A stretch of 64,000 nt of DNA from contig CM041465.1 of NCBI GenBank assembly GCA_023213395.1, positions 248,937,741-249,001,740 on the forward strand, in the 5' to 3' direction. Of this stretch, positions 9,807 to 21,290 are shown one piece after another. Below the pieces are notes generated by a model. That model did not search any database and was not told the DNA's origin. It saw only the letters and a list, made by a program, of their open reading frames with translations. Position numbers and translations under genes: made by a program. Source of the stretch: Cycas panzhihuaensis. Its lineage: Eukaryota; Cycadophyta. The stretch's first letter is position 1; every line of letters begins with the position of its first letter.

Positions 9807-12081
9807 ATTGATTAATGCTTGTAGGAAATTTGTGTTGCTGATGGTAAAGCAAAAGGTGGAAGAAAAAGAGCAAGCAAAGTCCTCAATGCAGGCGCTACAT
9901 AGGAAACAATTGTGGTAGATAAAAGGCCTAAGAATTAGGTATAATGATGTATTCTAGGAGCCAAAAGGACTGCCCCCTAAGAGGGCAATTGAACATGAAA
10001 TCCAATTGGCTCTCGATTTGCCTTTGCCCAATCTTAGTCTCTACCGAAACTCAGTTTTAGACAATGAAGAGCTTAAGAAACAGATTCAAGAACTCTTGGA
10101 GCAAGAAATGATCTAGCCAAGTTGTTCCTCTTGTGGTTCACCTATTGTTTTGGTGTCGAAGAAAGATGGAGGATGGAAAATGTGCATTGACTACCGGGCT
10201 TTGAACAAAATCACCATAAAAAATCGACGTCCCCTACCATGGATAATGACTTGTTGGACAAGCTACAGTCCGCAAGATATTTCAGCAAGTTGGACATGAA
10301 ATCAAGCTACCATGAAGTTTGAATCCGGGAGAAGGATACTTAGAAGACAACCTTCAAATCGAAGTAAGGATTGCTCGAATGGATAGCAATGTCCTTTGGT
10401 TTGTGCAACGCACTTGCGACCTTCATTAGGTTGATGAATGAAGTATTAAGACCCTTCATTAATGACTTTGTAATTGTCTATTTGGATGATATTCTGATTT
10501 TCAGTCAGACTTGGGAAGAGCACCTCCAACATGTTGAGTAAGTGCTCAAAGTCCTTCAAGAGTAGCAGCTAAAACTTAACTTGAAGAAGTGCAAGTTTGG
10601 AAAGCAATCTTTCATCTTCTTGGGTTTTGTAGTTGGAAGAGGAGAATCGAAGATTGACCCAGCAAAGATTAGAGTCATTCTCAATTGGCCCACACCCAAG
10701 ACAACCACGGAGGTAAAAAGTTTCATTGATGCATGTCAATATTTAAGAAAATTTATTTTCAAGTTCTCCCAAATCGCAGTACCTTTTTATGCATTGACAG
10801 GAGGACATGCAAAGTTCCCTTGGGGGAATGAACAAAAAAAAGCTTTTAGAGTTTTAAAGCAGAAAATCTGAGGCACCAGTGTTAGCCTTACCCTCGTTGC
10901 AGAAACCATTTGAGTTATAGACTGATGCTTCAGGCTATGCCATGGGAGTAGTGTTGAAACAAGAGGGATGACCGATATCATACCATTCAGAGACATTTAA
11001 TAGAGCTGTCATAAACTACCCAACTTACGATAGGAGCTCTATGCATTGCACCAAGCAGTCAAGCATTGGAGACCCTATTTGTTGGGAAAAGAGGTGGTCA
11101 TCCACACTGACCACAAGCATTTGCAATTCTTGCAGACATAGTCCAAATTGTAGCAGGCCAGGCACATGAAGTGGATGTTCTATTTGCAACAATTTCACAT
11201 TGTGGTCAAATATAAGAAAGGCGCAACAAATAAAATTGTAGACTTGTTGTCCAAACCTCCTCAACAACAAGGTATTTCTAGCTTGTTAGTAGCTTTGCAA
11301 TTTCAGCATTTTTGCCATGATCAATATGTTGATTTGTACTTGGAAGATGAGGCATTAAAGCTTATCTTGGAGCAGCTATAGCAGGGAAAAGTAGTTGCTG
11401 ATTTTCAATTGAATCATGACCTACTCTTCAAGCAAGACAAGCTTTTTCCATTCCAAAGCATGCAGACCGAATGAAGTGGGTAAGAGAAGCTCACACCTCT
11501 CGAGTTGCAGGACGCTTTGGAGTGGGAAAAACATTGTTGAATTTGCAGTGATATATGTATTGGCCCAATATGCAATAGGACGTGACTACAGTAGTATGAG
11601 GATGTACATTGTGCAGCACATCAAAGTTGGCCAATAGGAAGTTTGGATTGTACACTCCACTTCCTATTCCATCGCGACCATGGGAGAGTATCTCCATGGA
11701 TTTCCTCATAGGACTACCATGGACCAAAAGTGGTATGGATTATTTATTTGTAGTTGTTGATCGATTCAGTAAAATGGCGGTGTTGATTCCATGTAGGAAG
11801 ACACAGACAGGAGAAGACATGGCTAGATTGTTTTTCCAGCATGTTTGGAAGTATTTCGGAATTCCCAACTCAATCATTTCTGATCGAGATAGCAAATTTT
11901 ATAGCCATTTTTGGCAAACCCTTTAGGGAATGATGGACAAGAAGCTGAAGATGAGCACAGCCTTTCATCCTCAAACCGATGGCTACACTGAAGTCATCAA
12001 TAGGACGTCGGTGCAACTATTATGAGGATATAATGCCAAGCATCCTAAGACTTGGGATGAAAGTGTCCCATACCTACAATT
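9807..12081 (+). pseudogene. G1: Ty3/gypsy RT, RNase H and integrase (5' part)
   Basis: The reading includes FxEPKGLPPKRAIEHEIQL, the entry to gypsy RT, then [37 protein letters not shown], the catalytic [11 protein letters not shown] near 10480, the KKCKFGKQSFIFLGF block, RNase H (TDASGYAMG near 10920) and integrase (PLPIPSRPWESISMDFLIGLP, VVVDRFSKMA, IISDRDSKFYSHFW, STAFHPQTDGYTEVINR). Many stops and frameshifts. No gag or 5' LTR is seen before it; the left end meets E2's broken 3' LTR. At 12081 the integrase sentence is cut by E3 and resumes at 19705. Confidence 0.9.
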
Positions 12082-12664
12082 TGATAAAAGAGGCTAGATG
12101 GCCTCAACAGTCCTTAGATCTAGAAACTAGCATCACTCTACTTCTAGTTGCAGAAATATAAACAAGTATAATAAACTCAAGGCAAAGAGAAAGCAAGGAG
12201 ACAAAACATGAATGAAGGAGCAAGAGAAAATGATACCCAAGATGAGGTGTTGGAATTAGTCCAACAACCAAAGAATGCCTTCACGATTAGCAAGCGATAG
12301 AGTGACAATGCGCTCCGACTCTTGAATTGAGCAACAATGAAGAGAGGCCTCATTAAATAGAGGGAGATGAGAGGCCAAAGGCTATTGCATGATTGACAAG
12401 TGTCAATCATGCAATGCATGCTTGCATGTAGGACAAGTGTCCATCAGGAGCTCTTGTGAGCAAAAGTGCAAGGGGGTCATTTGACCCTCAAGTGACAACG
12501 TTATGTCACTAGACATAAAGTGGGTGTGTACTTTATCACTTAAGTGATAAAGTCACACCTAAAGTACAAAAGTGCACATGAGCATTAAAGTGCACACATA
12601 ATACAAAAATAGAAAGTATATTAGCTTAACATTATAAACATAAGGTAAACCATGAGGTTTAACA
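12082..12664 (-). repeat. 3' LTR of E3
   Basis: 583 bp, reading TGTTAAACCTCATGG at its minus-strand start. Carries the 18-bp palindrome at 12533-12550 and a perfect 14+2+14 inverted repeat at 12385-12414. Its outer base pattern TGATAAAAGAGG differs by one base from the matching end of the 5' LTR. Confidence 0.93.
12385..12414 (-). promoter_or_regulatory. Inverted repeat upstream of TATA in E3 LTR
   Basis: Arms TTGCATGATTGACA and TGTCAATCATGCAA pair perfectly around a 2-nt spacer. The same place in the other E3 LTR (19420-19449) has one mismatch. E4 and the solo LTR carry different arms that still pair, so the pairing rather than the sequence is kept. Confidence 0.75.
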
Positions 12665-12676
12665 ACCCCCCTTATT
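12665..12676 (-). other. Polypurine tract of E3
   Basis: Minus strand AATAAGGGGGGT immediately before the 3' LTR, the plus-strand primer site for reverse transcription. Confidence 0.8.
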
Positions 12677-12689
12677 GTTTATAATGTTG

Positions 12690-15600
12690 AGTCAGACTCC
12701 TAGACCATCTCTAAATTTTACAAATTTGTCTCTACCAAGTGGCTTGGTAAAGATATCTATCGTCTGCTGCTCCGTTGGTCGATATTCAAGAGTGATCTCA
12801 CCACTGTGTACGTGCTCCCTGATGAAATGGTAGCGAACTTCAATATGTTTGGTCCGTGCGTGGAAGACTGGATTCTTAATTAGCTTGAGGACACTCTGAT
12901 TGTCACAATGAATCTTTGGTCATGCATTCTTTGAAATCCAAGCTCACCAAGAATCCGTCGAGCCGGATAGCCTCACTGGCTGACTGCGACTTTGTACTAC
13001 CTTGATGGAGGACAAGGTAACATTTGGTTGCTTCTTGCAACTCCATAAAGCATTCTTGAACCAAGGGTAAAAGCAAGAACGAGGTTGATTTCCTGCTATC
13101 TTGGCATCCTGCCCAATCAGAATCAGAGAACCCCTCCAAAGTGAAGCTTTCCTTATGTACATACTCAAGTCCAAGCTGCAATGTTCTTTTGATATACTTG
13201 AGTATGCGTTTTGCTGCTTTCCAATGTTTCTGATTGGGTTGAGACATGAAGCGAGAGCAAATCCCAACTGCAAATGTGATGTCTGGACGAGTGTTGGTGA
13301 GATATATTAAGCTACCAATCAACTGTCGATAAAGAGTGGAATCTGCTGGTTCAGCTTCCTCATTAACAGAAAGCTTGGTGCCGTTCTCCATGGGTGTAGG
13401 CGTCGTCTTGCAGTCGTGCATCCTGAATCTCTACAAGATCTCCCAAGAATATTTTGCTTGGGAAATGAAGATATAGCCTGGCTGCTGCCATACCTCAAAG
13501 CCTAGAAAATAATGGAGAAGTCTAAGATCAGTCATCTCAAAACTTCTCTTCAAATCATCTTGGAGAATATTGATGAGCTTAGTGTCATCACCCGTGATCA
13601 CTAAGTCATCTACATACAAGGCAATATAAATGACATGGTGATGTTCATGTTTCATATACAAGTTTGGATCAGATGTGGATCGATGAAACCCATGTCTCAA
13701 AAAGTATTCATCAATTTTTGCGTACCATGCCCTAGGAGCTTGTTTCAAGCCATACAAAGCCTTCTTGAGGTGACATACCAAATGCTCCTTGCCTTGTTCC
13801 TTGTAACCAGGAGGTTGCTCCAAGTATACCTCCTCTTGAAGATCGTCGTTGAGGAAGGCGCTCTTCACGTCCATCTGATATACGAGCCATTTGTATTGTG
13901 CAACTAAGGCCATGAGGAGTCTGATGGTGTTCATGTTTGCTACAGGTGCGAAGGTCTCCTCGTAATCAATTCCTTCCTTTTGTTTGAACCCCTTTTCTAC
14001 AAGTCTTACTTTCTAACGCTTGAGTGTCCCATCAGAATGGAATTTGGTCTTGTAGACCCATTTATAACTGATTGCCTGTTTGTGTGGAGGTAATTCGACC
14101 AAGTCCCAAGTACCATTCTTGTGAATAGATTGAATCTCCTCATCGATGGCAGCTTTCCAACTATCACTTTGTGAAGCCTCTGCAAAGGTAGTAGGCTCAT
14201 CAATAGAAAGCACTTGACCATAAGCGCAAAGTTTGTTTCTTTGCCTATACTTGATGGACGTTTCCTTCAATGATATGACCATCCTGCACTGTTTGAGTGT
14301 ACCACTTAGGTAACTTCTGAAATGATGTGGCATGAACCTCAATATCTTCTGGTCTAAGTGTAGGATCAACAGAAGATGAAGTGGAAGGTTCAAGTGGAGC
14401 AGATGAAGATGAAGTAGATGGTACAGGAGGTGCAGATGAAGAACATGGTGTATAAGATTGAGAGGAAGGGAAGTTCTCAACAATCTTTTTCCCTTTGTCA
14501 ATGGGGGGTCGGATTGATGCCATATCCAACTCTTTTTTATCATCCTCAATAAAGATTACATCTCATGAGAGATGCATTTTTCTCCCAACTGGATCATACA
14601 ACTTGTAGGCTTTGCAATGGATTGCATATCCTACAAAGATGTAATTGAGGCTATGTTTGTCCAACTTTGTTCTTTGTTGATCTGGTATGTGCATATACGC
14701 AGTACACCCGAATGTCCTCAAATGGCTGATAGTTGGCTTCTTACCAGTCCATGCCTCCTCAAGTGTGATATCGGTGACTGCTGTTGTATGACTCCGATTG
14801 GCCACATAGGCTGCTGTATGAAATGCTTCGGCCCAGTAAGTTCTTGGAAGCCCTTTTGCATGCATCATTGTTTTGGCTTTATTAGCCAAAGTTCTATTCA
14901 TCCTCTTGGAGACTCCATTTCTTTGAGGAGTATGAGGAGCTGTGAGTTGTCTCCGAATTCCATTATCCTTGCAAAATTGGTTGAATTCATTTGAAGTGAA
15001 TTCACCTCCATTATCTGACCTTAATGTGCCAATTGAGTAGCCAGATTCATTTTCTACTTCCGCCTTGAACTCTTTGAACTTGGAGAAGGCTTCTGATTTT
15101 TGCTTTAGAAAGTAGATCCAGACTTTGTGAGAAAAGTCATCAATGAAAGATATGTAGTACAATGCTCCTCCAAAGGATTGGGTGGACATGGGTCCACACA
15201 AGTCTGAGTGAACTAACTGCAAAGGATAAGATGCACGCCATGCTTTGCCTTTAGGAAAAAGGCGGTAGATGTTGTGTCCCCATTATGCAAACTTCACAAG
15301 ACATTTTGAACCATACATCTTTGGAAGCCCATACACCATGCTTTTGTTTATCATACGCTTCAAATTGTCTAGGCTTAAATGTCCTGAGCGTTGATGCCAT
15401 AATTGAATTTTTGACAAAGATGTGGAACCGAGTAGCGAGAATCAAGAGTAATGTTATTGGCATCCAACTTATAAAGACCTTGATCCTCATAGGCTACAGC
15501 TACGATCTGGTCATCTTTGTCACAAATAATACATTTCTTATTTTTAAATAGTATGCTCATTTGTTGCTTGTTCAACTGGCTAACAGATAGCAGATTCTTC

Positions 15601-15838
15601 TCCATAGAAGGAATGAAGTAGGCATCACTGTTGGGAAATGATGAAAAAGGATTTTGAGGAGAATGAAAAGGAGCTATCGTGCCTATTCCTGAAATCTCAA
15701 CTGATTCATTGTTTCCAAAGGTCACTGATTGACCTTTACCTTCCTTGATGTTGCATAGGAGTTCTTCACTCCCCGTCATATGTTGAGAAGCTCCTGAATT
15801 GACAATCCAAGTGTTATCAATGTTGCATGATTGGTATG
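12690..15838 (-). pseudogene. E3 pol: protease, integrase, RT, RNase H
   Basis: The protease motif is TWIVNSGASQHM, with Asn where the catalytic Asp belongs (codon 15798-15800). Integrase begins LQLVHSDLCGP; SDNGGEF is present but the third acidic residue is lost, NGVSKRMNR instead of NGVSERMNR. RT (13431-13934) is open, with LYVDDLVITGDD and [13 protein letters not shown]. RNase H is open to SDSDWAGCQDSRKS, then frameshifted and shortened toward 12690. Frameshifts lie in the pre-integrase zinc region near 15300-15370 and around 14240; a stop at 14565 breaks HLSRDVIF. Protease and integrase would both be catalytically dead. Confidence 0.9.
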
Positions 15839-16844
15839 CACAAAATAGTTTGTCTTCATTGGCAAACTGATTAAAATGGCGTTGGTAGCCACCTCTTTGA
15901 ACCCCCCTGCCTCTTGGACCTCCTCGATTTGGTCGAGGGGGATTCTGCTGCTGATCTAACTGTTGGAACCTTTGTTGAAATTGTTGTCGTAGCTGTTGTT
16001 GTCTTTGACCACATGGGCTGCTTTATTCTTCTTTGTTGTCTTCGAAGATCCGCTTGCTTCTTTCTGCAATCAGGTGCAATGTGGCCAAGTTTGCCACAAT
16101 AATGACATACGACATTGGACTTGGAAGATCCAATGTTCATATTTCCAAAGCGCTTTGTGAATGCGAGGTTTGGATTTTTGATTGCCTTTGCCTTTCTTTG
16201 TGAAAGCACATTGTAGATGGTTCTTCATTATCCTTAGCATAAATTTGTTCCTCTTGAAGCAATAAGCTTTCAAGTTCATTGAATGTCATCTCCCTTAGTG
16301 AACCATCTCGTGTAGTTGATGATATAAAGTCGTTGTAGTCCTTTGGTAATGCTTTTGTGATGGAGGCTACGATTTCATCTCTTGTAGTTGGACTACCTAA
16401 AGTATTCAATTCATTACAAACCTCCTTAATGGAGGACAAGAATGCCGACATTGGCTTTACAAATTTGATAGAGTACAATTTTGCTTTTATCATCAAAATG
16501 CGAGCTTCATCTCTCATTTCATACAAAGAGGACAATGTGTCCCATGCTTCTTTAGAAGATTTTGCAGAAGAAATATTTTGGTCTACATTTATATCCACAA
16601 CCATACGAATGAATGCCAAAGCAATTTCGTCTTTGGCCTCCCATGCGGCAACATATTCATCATCCACAGGTGCATGTTGAATTTCATTATTATCCACAGG
16701 TGCAGGATTGGGAATTCTTTCAGAAACGTACCCCCAAAATTCATTCATTATCAAGAGATTTTTTGTGATTCTTTTCCATTCTTGATAATTTGATTGCCCT
16801 GTTAGCCTTATGGTACATGCATTAAGCATATTTATGGCAGCCAT
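15839..16844 (-). pseudogene. E3 gag
   Basis: Begins MAAINMLNACTIRLTGQSNYQEW and follows the copia gag domain through ALPKDYNDFISSTTRDG and LESLLLQEEQIYAKDNEEPST (235 residues in the first frame). A frameshift near 16200 follows, then the single CCHC knuckle CHYCGKLGHIAPDC and a Gln/Arg/Gly-rich tail. Strongly similar to E4 gag. The first 200 residues have no stop, so this copy is less decayed than E2 or E8. Confidence 0.9.
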
Positions 16845-16895
16845 CTTTCCACTTGATTAAGAGCTAACAAGTAACTTGATGACTTCAAAGCTTTG

Positions 16896-16910
16896 TCGCT
16901 TAAGATCCAC
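16896..16910 (-). promoter_or_regulatory. Conserved pre-gag block in E3
   Basis: Minus strand GTGGATCTTAAGCGA, about 50 nt before the gag ATG. The same block is found in E4 (22534) and E5 (35504) at nearly the same distance. Confidence 0.55.
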
Positions 16911-19000
16911 CCTCAAACAACACCACCAGTCATGATTTTACAAGAAGATCCAACAACCGGTGGGGTGAAGAGAGGTGGAGGACTCTGGCTATTGAGTTGA
17001 CCCAAAGTTAAGTGTAGCAGAGGCAAGGAGCCTCTCCAACCCAATTTTAAATTCAGTTTTAAACAAGTTTTAAGTGAATTTTTAATGTCCTCTTACTTGG
17101 ATTTTTATGCCTTTTGGCTTACAAAGAATGCTTCTTAAGAAGCAATGAAAGAATGAGCACAAAAATGATTTCAAGTGCTTTATGATCCAAGTGAGGTGCT
17201 TTGTATGCTTGAGTACAATGATAAAGTACTTTGAGTACTAAAAAAATGATGCAAGGAGCCTTTGATGAAGACAACGAGAATGGGTTCCTTTTAACCTTCA
17301 AATATGATGAAGTGATGAAGCCACTAGGAAGATGTACTCAAGAAATGCTCCAATGCCAACACGAACTCCACCTTGATTTGTTGAGACTTAAAAAAAAGTC
17401 TCAACAATCCAACAAAAAAATTGTGATTTTATTAAATTTCAAATTGAGCCTTCCTTTTTTGAACTTTTGAAGGCCAAGGTCACCATGCAAGGTGCCAAAA
17501 AAAATGAAGTTAGGTGGTAATTTTCTTCACATTTACAATGTAGATATGCCTTTTGATTACTTTAATTAAGCTCACTGATGCTTTAATAGCATAAAAGTGT
17601 GCTAAATGAGCTTAAAACAAGTGCTGAAAATCAACTTTTTAACAACTTTGCCTCCTTGCCCTCTTTGAGACTAAGGGCAATAGGTCACCATGCAAGGTGC
17701 CTTAAAAGTGTTTAAAAGTTTAGTGATGAGTATCACTTTTTGATAAAAAAACACTTAAAAATCACTTAGTTAACACTTGTTCAAACAATAACTGTGTCAA
17801 AACCCTTAAGAGCCAAAACATAGGCTCAAATTTGAACTTTTTTTTTTTTTTTTTTTTTTTGCAATTTGAACACTAAGGACACCTCGCAGGAAGCCTTTTA
17901 AAACATTAAAACAAAAGTGTTTTTGAGTCTCCAAATAAGTGAGTTCAAGTTAATATTGGTGATTTAATGAAATCACTCAATACTTAAAAGATTTTTTAGC
18001 TTCAAAAATACAAAAAAAGTGATTTTTCTCTTAATAAATTTAAGCTAAGGTCACTATGCAAAGTGCCTTGATTTAAAAATTTGACTTAGTAAGAGAAAAA
18101 AAACACTTTTAATGTAAAAAAATACTTGAAAGAGACTTGATTGTTCTTAAATAAAGTTAGAAAATTAAAAATCATTAAATACCCTTTTGATTTTGGGTTA
18201 AAAAATGATTTTTGCTAATTTAAAAGACTTAAATAAGAGATTTAAGTGAAAACTTTAGGAAAAGAGATAAATTAAAAAGAGAATATTCTCATGAATATTC
18301 TAATTCTTATAACCTAAAGTTATAAAGAAAAGTTAAAAAATCGAATTTTTTTTCGAAAACGCGATTTCCGTAAACCTGCGGCGGCGGAAAAACAGACCTT
18401 CCGAGTGATTTTTCTCACCGATCGATGGCAGAATTCAGAAAGCGACTTCAGATCTAGGCAGATCTCAGCATGATGAGCATTCTGAGTAGTGTATGTTGGC
18501 ACTTTCAGTGAGTGCTTCAGAATGAAGTGAGAAAAAGCGGCGGCGGCAAACGCACAGGCGGCGGCGACTTCCGAAACACTCAGAAGCTTGAATCTCAGTG
18601 TATACACAGCAGATCAAGCTAAAATTTTAGACGAGGCTGCTAGCGACACAAAGGATTCTTGTCGATTTTCATGTCATTTCGTTGCTTGTGGGCTCCACAG
18701 TGAGCAAAACAAGAAAATAGAGGGCGCCCTTGTGACTGAGAAGAAATGGCAGCCGTACAGTTGTGTAGGGGCAAAAAACCTTCAACAAAATGCTTCAAAT
18801 TTCTTCTGTGGACGCTTCTACAGCTGTATACAGGGTCAGATCTTGGACAGCCAGCTAGTATGAGTAAAAATGAGTAAAAAACCCCTATTTTTGATGAAAA
18901 AAATTCACTAAAAATTAGTGAATAAAGCTCCTCATTCTAAAATACTCCAGCAAAGTCTTGAACCTGCAAAAAAAAAAACCTTTAAACAAACCTTAGATCG

Positions 19001-19017
19001 CCTTCGGAGTGCGAAGG
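19001..19017 (-). promoter_or_regulatory. Post-PBS hairpin in E3 leader
   Basis: CCTTCG and CGAAGG arms around a 5-nt loop, about 80 nt after the primer-binding site. Homologous to the hairpins at 20455 in E4 and 33190 in E5. A dimerisation or packaging role is an inference from other retroelement leaders. Confidence 0.55.
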
Positions 19018-19098
19018 TCGTCACCAAGGGTTTGTTGCTTTCTTCAAAGAGCTCATTGAGCAGCTGCAAAACAGAACAGATGGAGCTAGTCTCCTCTT

Positions 19099-19110
19099 GC
19101 TCTAATACCA
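19099..19110 (-). other. Primer-binding site of E3
   Basis: Minus strand TGGTATTAGAGC, one base from the plant initiator-Met-tRNA complement, separated from the LTR by TT. Confidence 0.85.
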
Positions 19111-19112
19111 AA

Positions 19113-19699
19113 TGAGAAAAGAGGCTAGATGGCCTCAACAGTCCCTAGATCTAGAAACTAGCATCACTCTACTTCTAGTTGCAGAAATATAAACAAGTAT
19201 AATAAACTCAAGGCAAAGAGAAAGCAAAGAGACAAAACATGAATGAAGGAGCAAGAGAAAATGATACCCAAGATGAGGTGTTGGAATTAGTCCAACAACC
19301 AAAGAATGCCTTCAGCTTGATTAGCAAACTGATAGAATGACAATGAGCTCCGACTCTTGAATTGAGCAACAATGAAGAGAGGCCTCATTAAATAGAGGGA
19401 GATGAGAGGCCAAAGGCTATTGCATAATTGACAAGTGTCAATCATGCAATGCATGCTTGCATGTAGGATAAGTATCCATTGGGAGCTCTTGTGAGCAAAA
19501 GTGTAAGGGGGTCATTTGACCCTCAAGTGACAACGTTATGTCACTAAACATAAAGTGGGTGTGTATTGTATCACTTAAGTGATAAAGTCACACCTAAAGT
19601 ACAAAAGTGCACATGAGCATTAAAGTGCACACATAATACAAAAATAGAAAGTACATTAGCTTAACATTATAAACATAAGGTAAACCATGAGGTTTAACA
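19113..19699 (-). repeat. 5' LTR of E3
   Basis: 587 bp, nearly the same as 12082-12664 with scattered substitutions and small indels. The 18-bp palindrome is reduced to 16 bp by one change (19569-19584), and the inverted repeat at 19420-19449 has one mismatch. Confidence 0.93.
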
Positions 19700-19812
19700 C
19701 AATTTGCCTTCAACAGAGCAATCCATAGCCCAACTCAGAAATCACCATTCGAGGTATGTTTGGGATTTCTGCCTGCAAGTTCATTTGATTTAGAATTTTC
19801 AGCTCAACTTAC
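19700..19812 (+). pseudogene. G1 integrase, middle piece between E3 and E4
   Basis: 113 bp that translate as QFAFNRAIHSPTQKSPFEVC followed by LGFLPASSFDLEFSAQL, the standard continuation of a Ty3/gypsy integrase after the PYLQF reached at 12081. It is open with no stop, and is trapped between two copia insertions. Confidence 0.9.
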
Positions 19813-20363
19813 TGTTAAACCTTATGTTTACATGTTAAGATAATGTACTTTTATTTTCATGTAATATGTGTACTTTTTACTTTAGCGGTGACTTATCACT
19901 TAAGTGATAAAGTGCACACTTACATTCTTTCTAATGACACAACATTGTCACTAAAGGGTCAAATGGACCCTCATGCATTTTTGCTCACATGAAAGCCCAA
20001 AAGGACACATGTCCAATATGCAAGGCATGTATCTTGGATGTTTGAAACTTGTCAAACATCCAAGGCCTTAGGTCTCTCATCTCACTCTATATAATAAGAC
20101 CTCTTCTCATTGTCTCATAAGAGAGTTGGAGCTGTATTGTTATGATATCAGTTTGCTAATCAAACTGTTCATTCTTTGGAGGTTGGACCAATTCCAACTC
20201 CACATATTGGGTATCATTTTCTCTTGCTCCTTCATTTGTGCTTTGTCTCTTTACTCTCTATTTTCCTTGAGATTATTATACTTGTTTGTATTTCTGCAAC
20301 TAGAACTAGAGTGATCCTAGTTTCTAGATCTTGGGACCCAAGGCCATCTAGCCTCTTTTCACA
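19813..20363 (+). repeat. 5' LTR of E4
   Basis: TGTTAAACC to TTTTCACA. Holds the 18-bp palindrome (19893-19910), the inverted repeat 20036-20061 with one mismatch, and a TATA-like box (20087-20098). Confidence 0.93.
20087..20098 (+). promoter_or_regulatory. TATA box of E4 LTR
   Basis: CTATATAATAAG, 26 bp after the inverted repeat. The 3' LTR copy and E1 read TATATAATGAG at the equivalent place. Transcription of the genomic RNA should start about 30 bp downstream. Confidence 0.7.
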
Positions 20364-20365
20364 TT

Positions 20366-20376
20366 TGGTATCGAGC
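20366..20376 (+). other. Primer-binding site of E4
   Basis: TGGTATCGAGC, matching the initiator-Met-tRNA complement with one base missing. Confidence 0.8.
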
Positions 20377-20454
20377 AAGAGGAGACTAGCTCCTCCGTTT
20401 CTAATTTGCAACGTCAAGGAGATTTGGAGAAAGCCTACAAACACTTAGTGACGA

Positions 20455-20471
20455 CCTTCGCACTCCGAAGG
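20455..20471 (+). promoter_or_regulatory. Post-PBS hairpin in E4 leader
   Basis: CCTTCG-CACTC-CGAAGG, preceded by GTGACGA as in E3. About 78 nt after the primer-binding site. Confidence 0.55.
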
Positions 20472-21025
20472 GGATCCAAGGTTTGTTTGAAGTTTTTTTT
20501 TGCAGGTTCAAGTTTTTGGAGTTACATTTGCAGGCTGGAGCAAATACATTTTAGTTCTGAAATTTTTTTTAAACTTTTATCTAAAGTGCAGCACTCACTA
20601 TTTTCCAAAAACAGTGATTTCCTTAATTTTTTCTTTAGAAAAAAATTAATTTTTTGTAAATTCAGGCAGATCTCAAGAGTTTTCATATGTTTTTTGATTG
20701 AAAATCAATTTTCAATCACTCCATTCAGACTGCACTTTATTTACATAGATTCTTCACTATTCTAGGCCATTTCTTTTAACTTGCAGAGCAATTTTCTTGA
20801 TAAAAATTGGTCATTTCTACTGGTTTCTACTAGTTGCTCTCTATCTAACTTTCACTGCAGACTTACGAAGTGCAGTGAGACCTGCGTGGGTCCCACGGAG
20901 CTACTCAAGTGATCAGACGTCACTGCAAGGCCGTCTGTGATGCATTGTCCTACACATCACAGGCGCCTTTGAAAGGACCTCTTTACTCTGTTCTCTTTGC
21001 ACAGAGCACAGCATGTTCTCAGATT

Positions 21026-21290
21026 TAAGCTGTTTTCCATGATTTATGAGAGTTGTTTTCATATTTAAAGAGCTGTTTTCATACTTAAACAGTTGTGTTT
21101 TCATACTTAAAGAGTTGTTTTCATACTTAAACATCTGTGTTTTCATACTTAAAGAGTTGTTTTCCATGATTTATGAGAGTTGTTTTCATACTTAAAGAGT
21201 TGTTTTCATACTTAGACAACTGTGTTTTCATACTTAAACAATTGTGTTTTCATACTTAAAGAGTTGTTTTCATACTTAAATCTGTTGTTT
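21026..21290 (+). repeat. Minisatellite in E4 leader
   Basis: About eleven copies of a 20-22-bp unit close to GTTGTTTTCATACTTAAAGA, with two variant units ending in CATGATTTATGAGA. On the minus strand it reads as repeats of YENNSLSMKT and related peptides, which I take as a by-product. Confidence 0.85.

Larger units (their letters stand above)
16845..19098 (-). other. E3 leader, 2.25 kb, non-coding
   Basis: Between primer-binding site and gag. It contains a conserved block (16896-16910) just before gag, a homopolymer of 23 T on the plus strand (17838-17860), and a GC-rich island with CGG-type runs at about 18370-18390 and 18537-18573. A 95-codon minus-strand ORF (18320-18607, starting MYTLRFKLLSVSEVAAACAF) covers that island; it is unrecognised and may be chance. 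Long leaders are typical of this family here (E4 and E5 also about 2.2-2.4 kb). Confidence 0.6.
12082..19699 (-). mobile_element. E3: full-length Ty1/copia retrotransposon nested in G1
   Basis: A 7.6-kb element on the minus strand with both LTRs (12082-12664 and 19113-19699), primer-binding site, long leader, gag, pol and polypurine tract. A perfect 5-bp duplication caatt flanks it (12077-12081 and 19700-19704). The interrupted gypsy integrase continues in the correct frame on the far side, independently confirming both ends. Frameshifts in gag and pol make it non-autonomous at present. Confidence 0.95.

Noticed and set aside
14572-14994. 140-codon plus-strand ORF
   Set aside because: Antisense shadow of E3 integrase, which is clearly coding on the minus strand.
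17838-17860. Run of 23 T as the tail of a processed pseudogene or SINE
   Set aside because: It lies within the E3 leader with no adjacent gene copy, SINE promoter boxes or target-site duplication.
18320-18863. Possible host exon with GC-rich coding on either strand
   Set aside because: It lies inside E3 between primer-binding site and gag, has no recognisable domain, and both ORFs overlap a CGG repeat.
20913-21167. 84-codon minus-strand ORF with YENNSLSMKT repeats
   Set aside because: Antisense reading of the E4 leader minisatellite.
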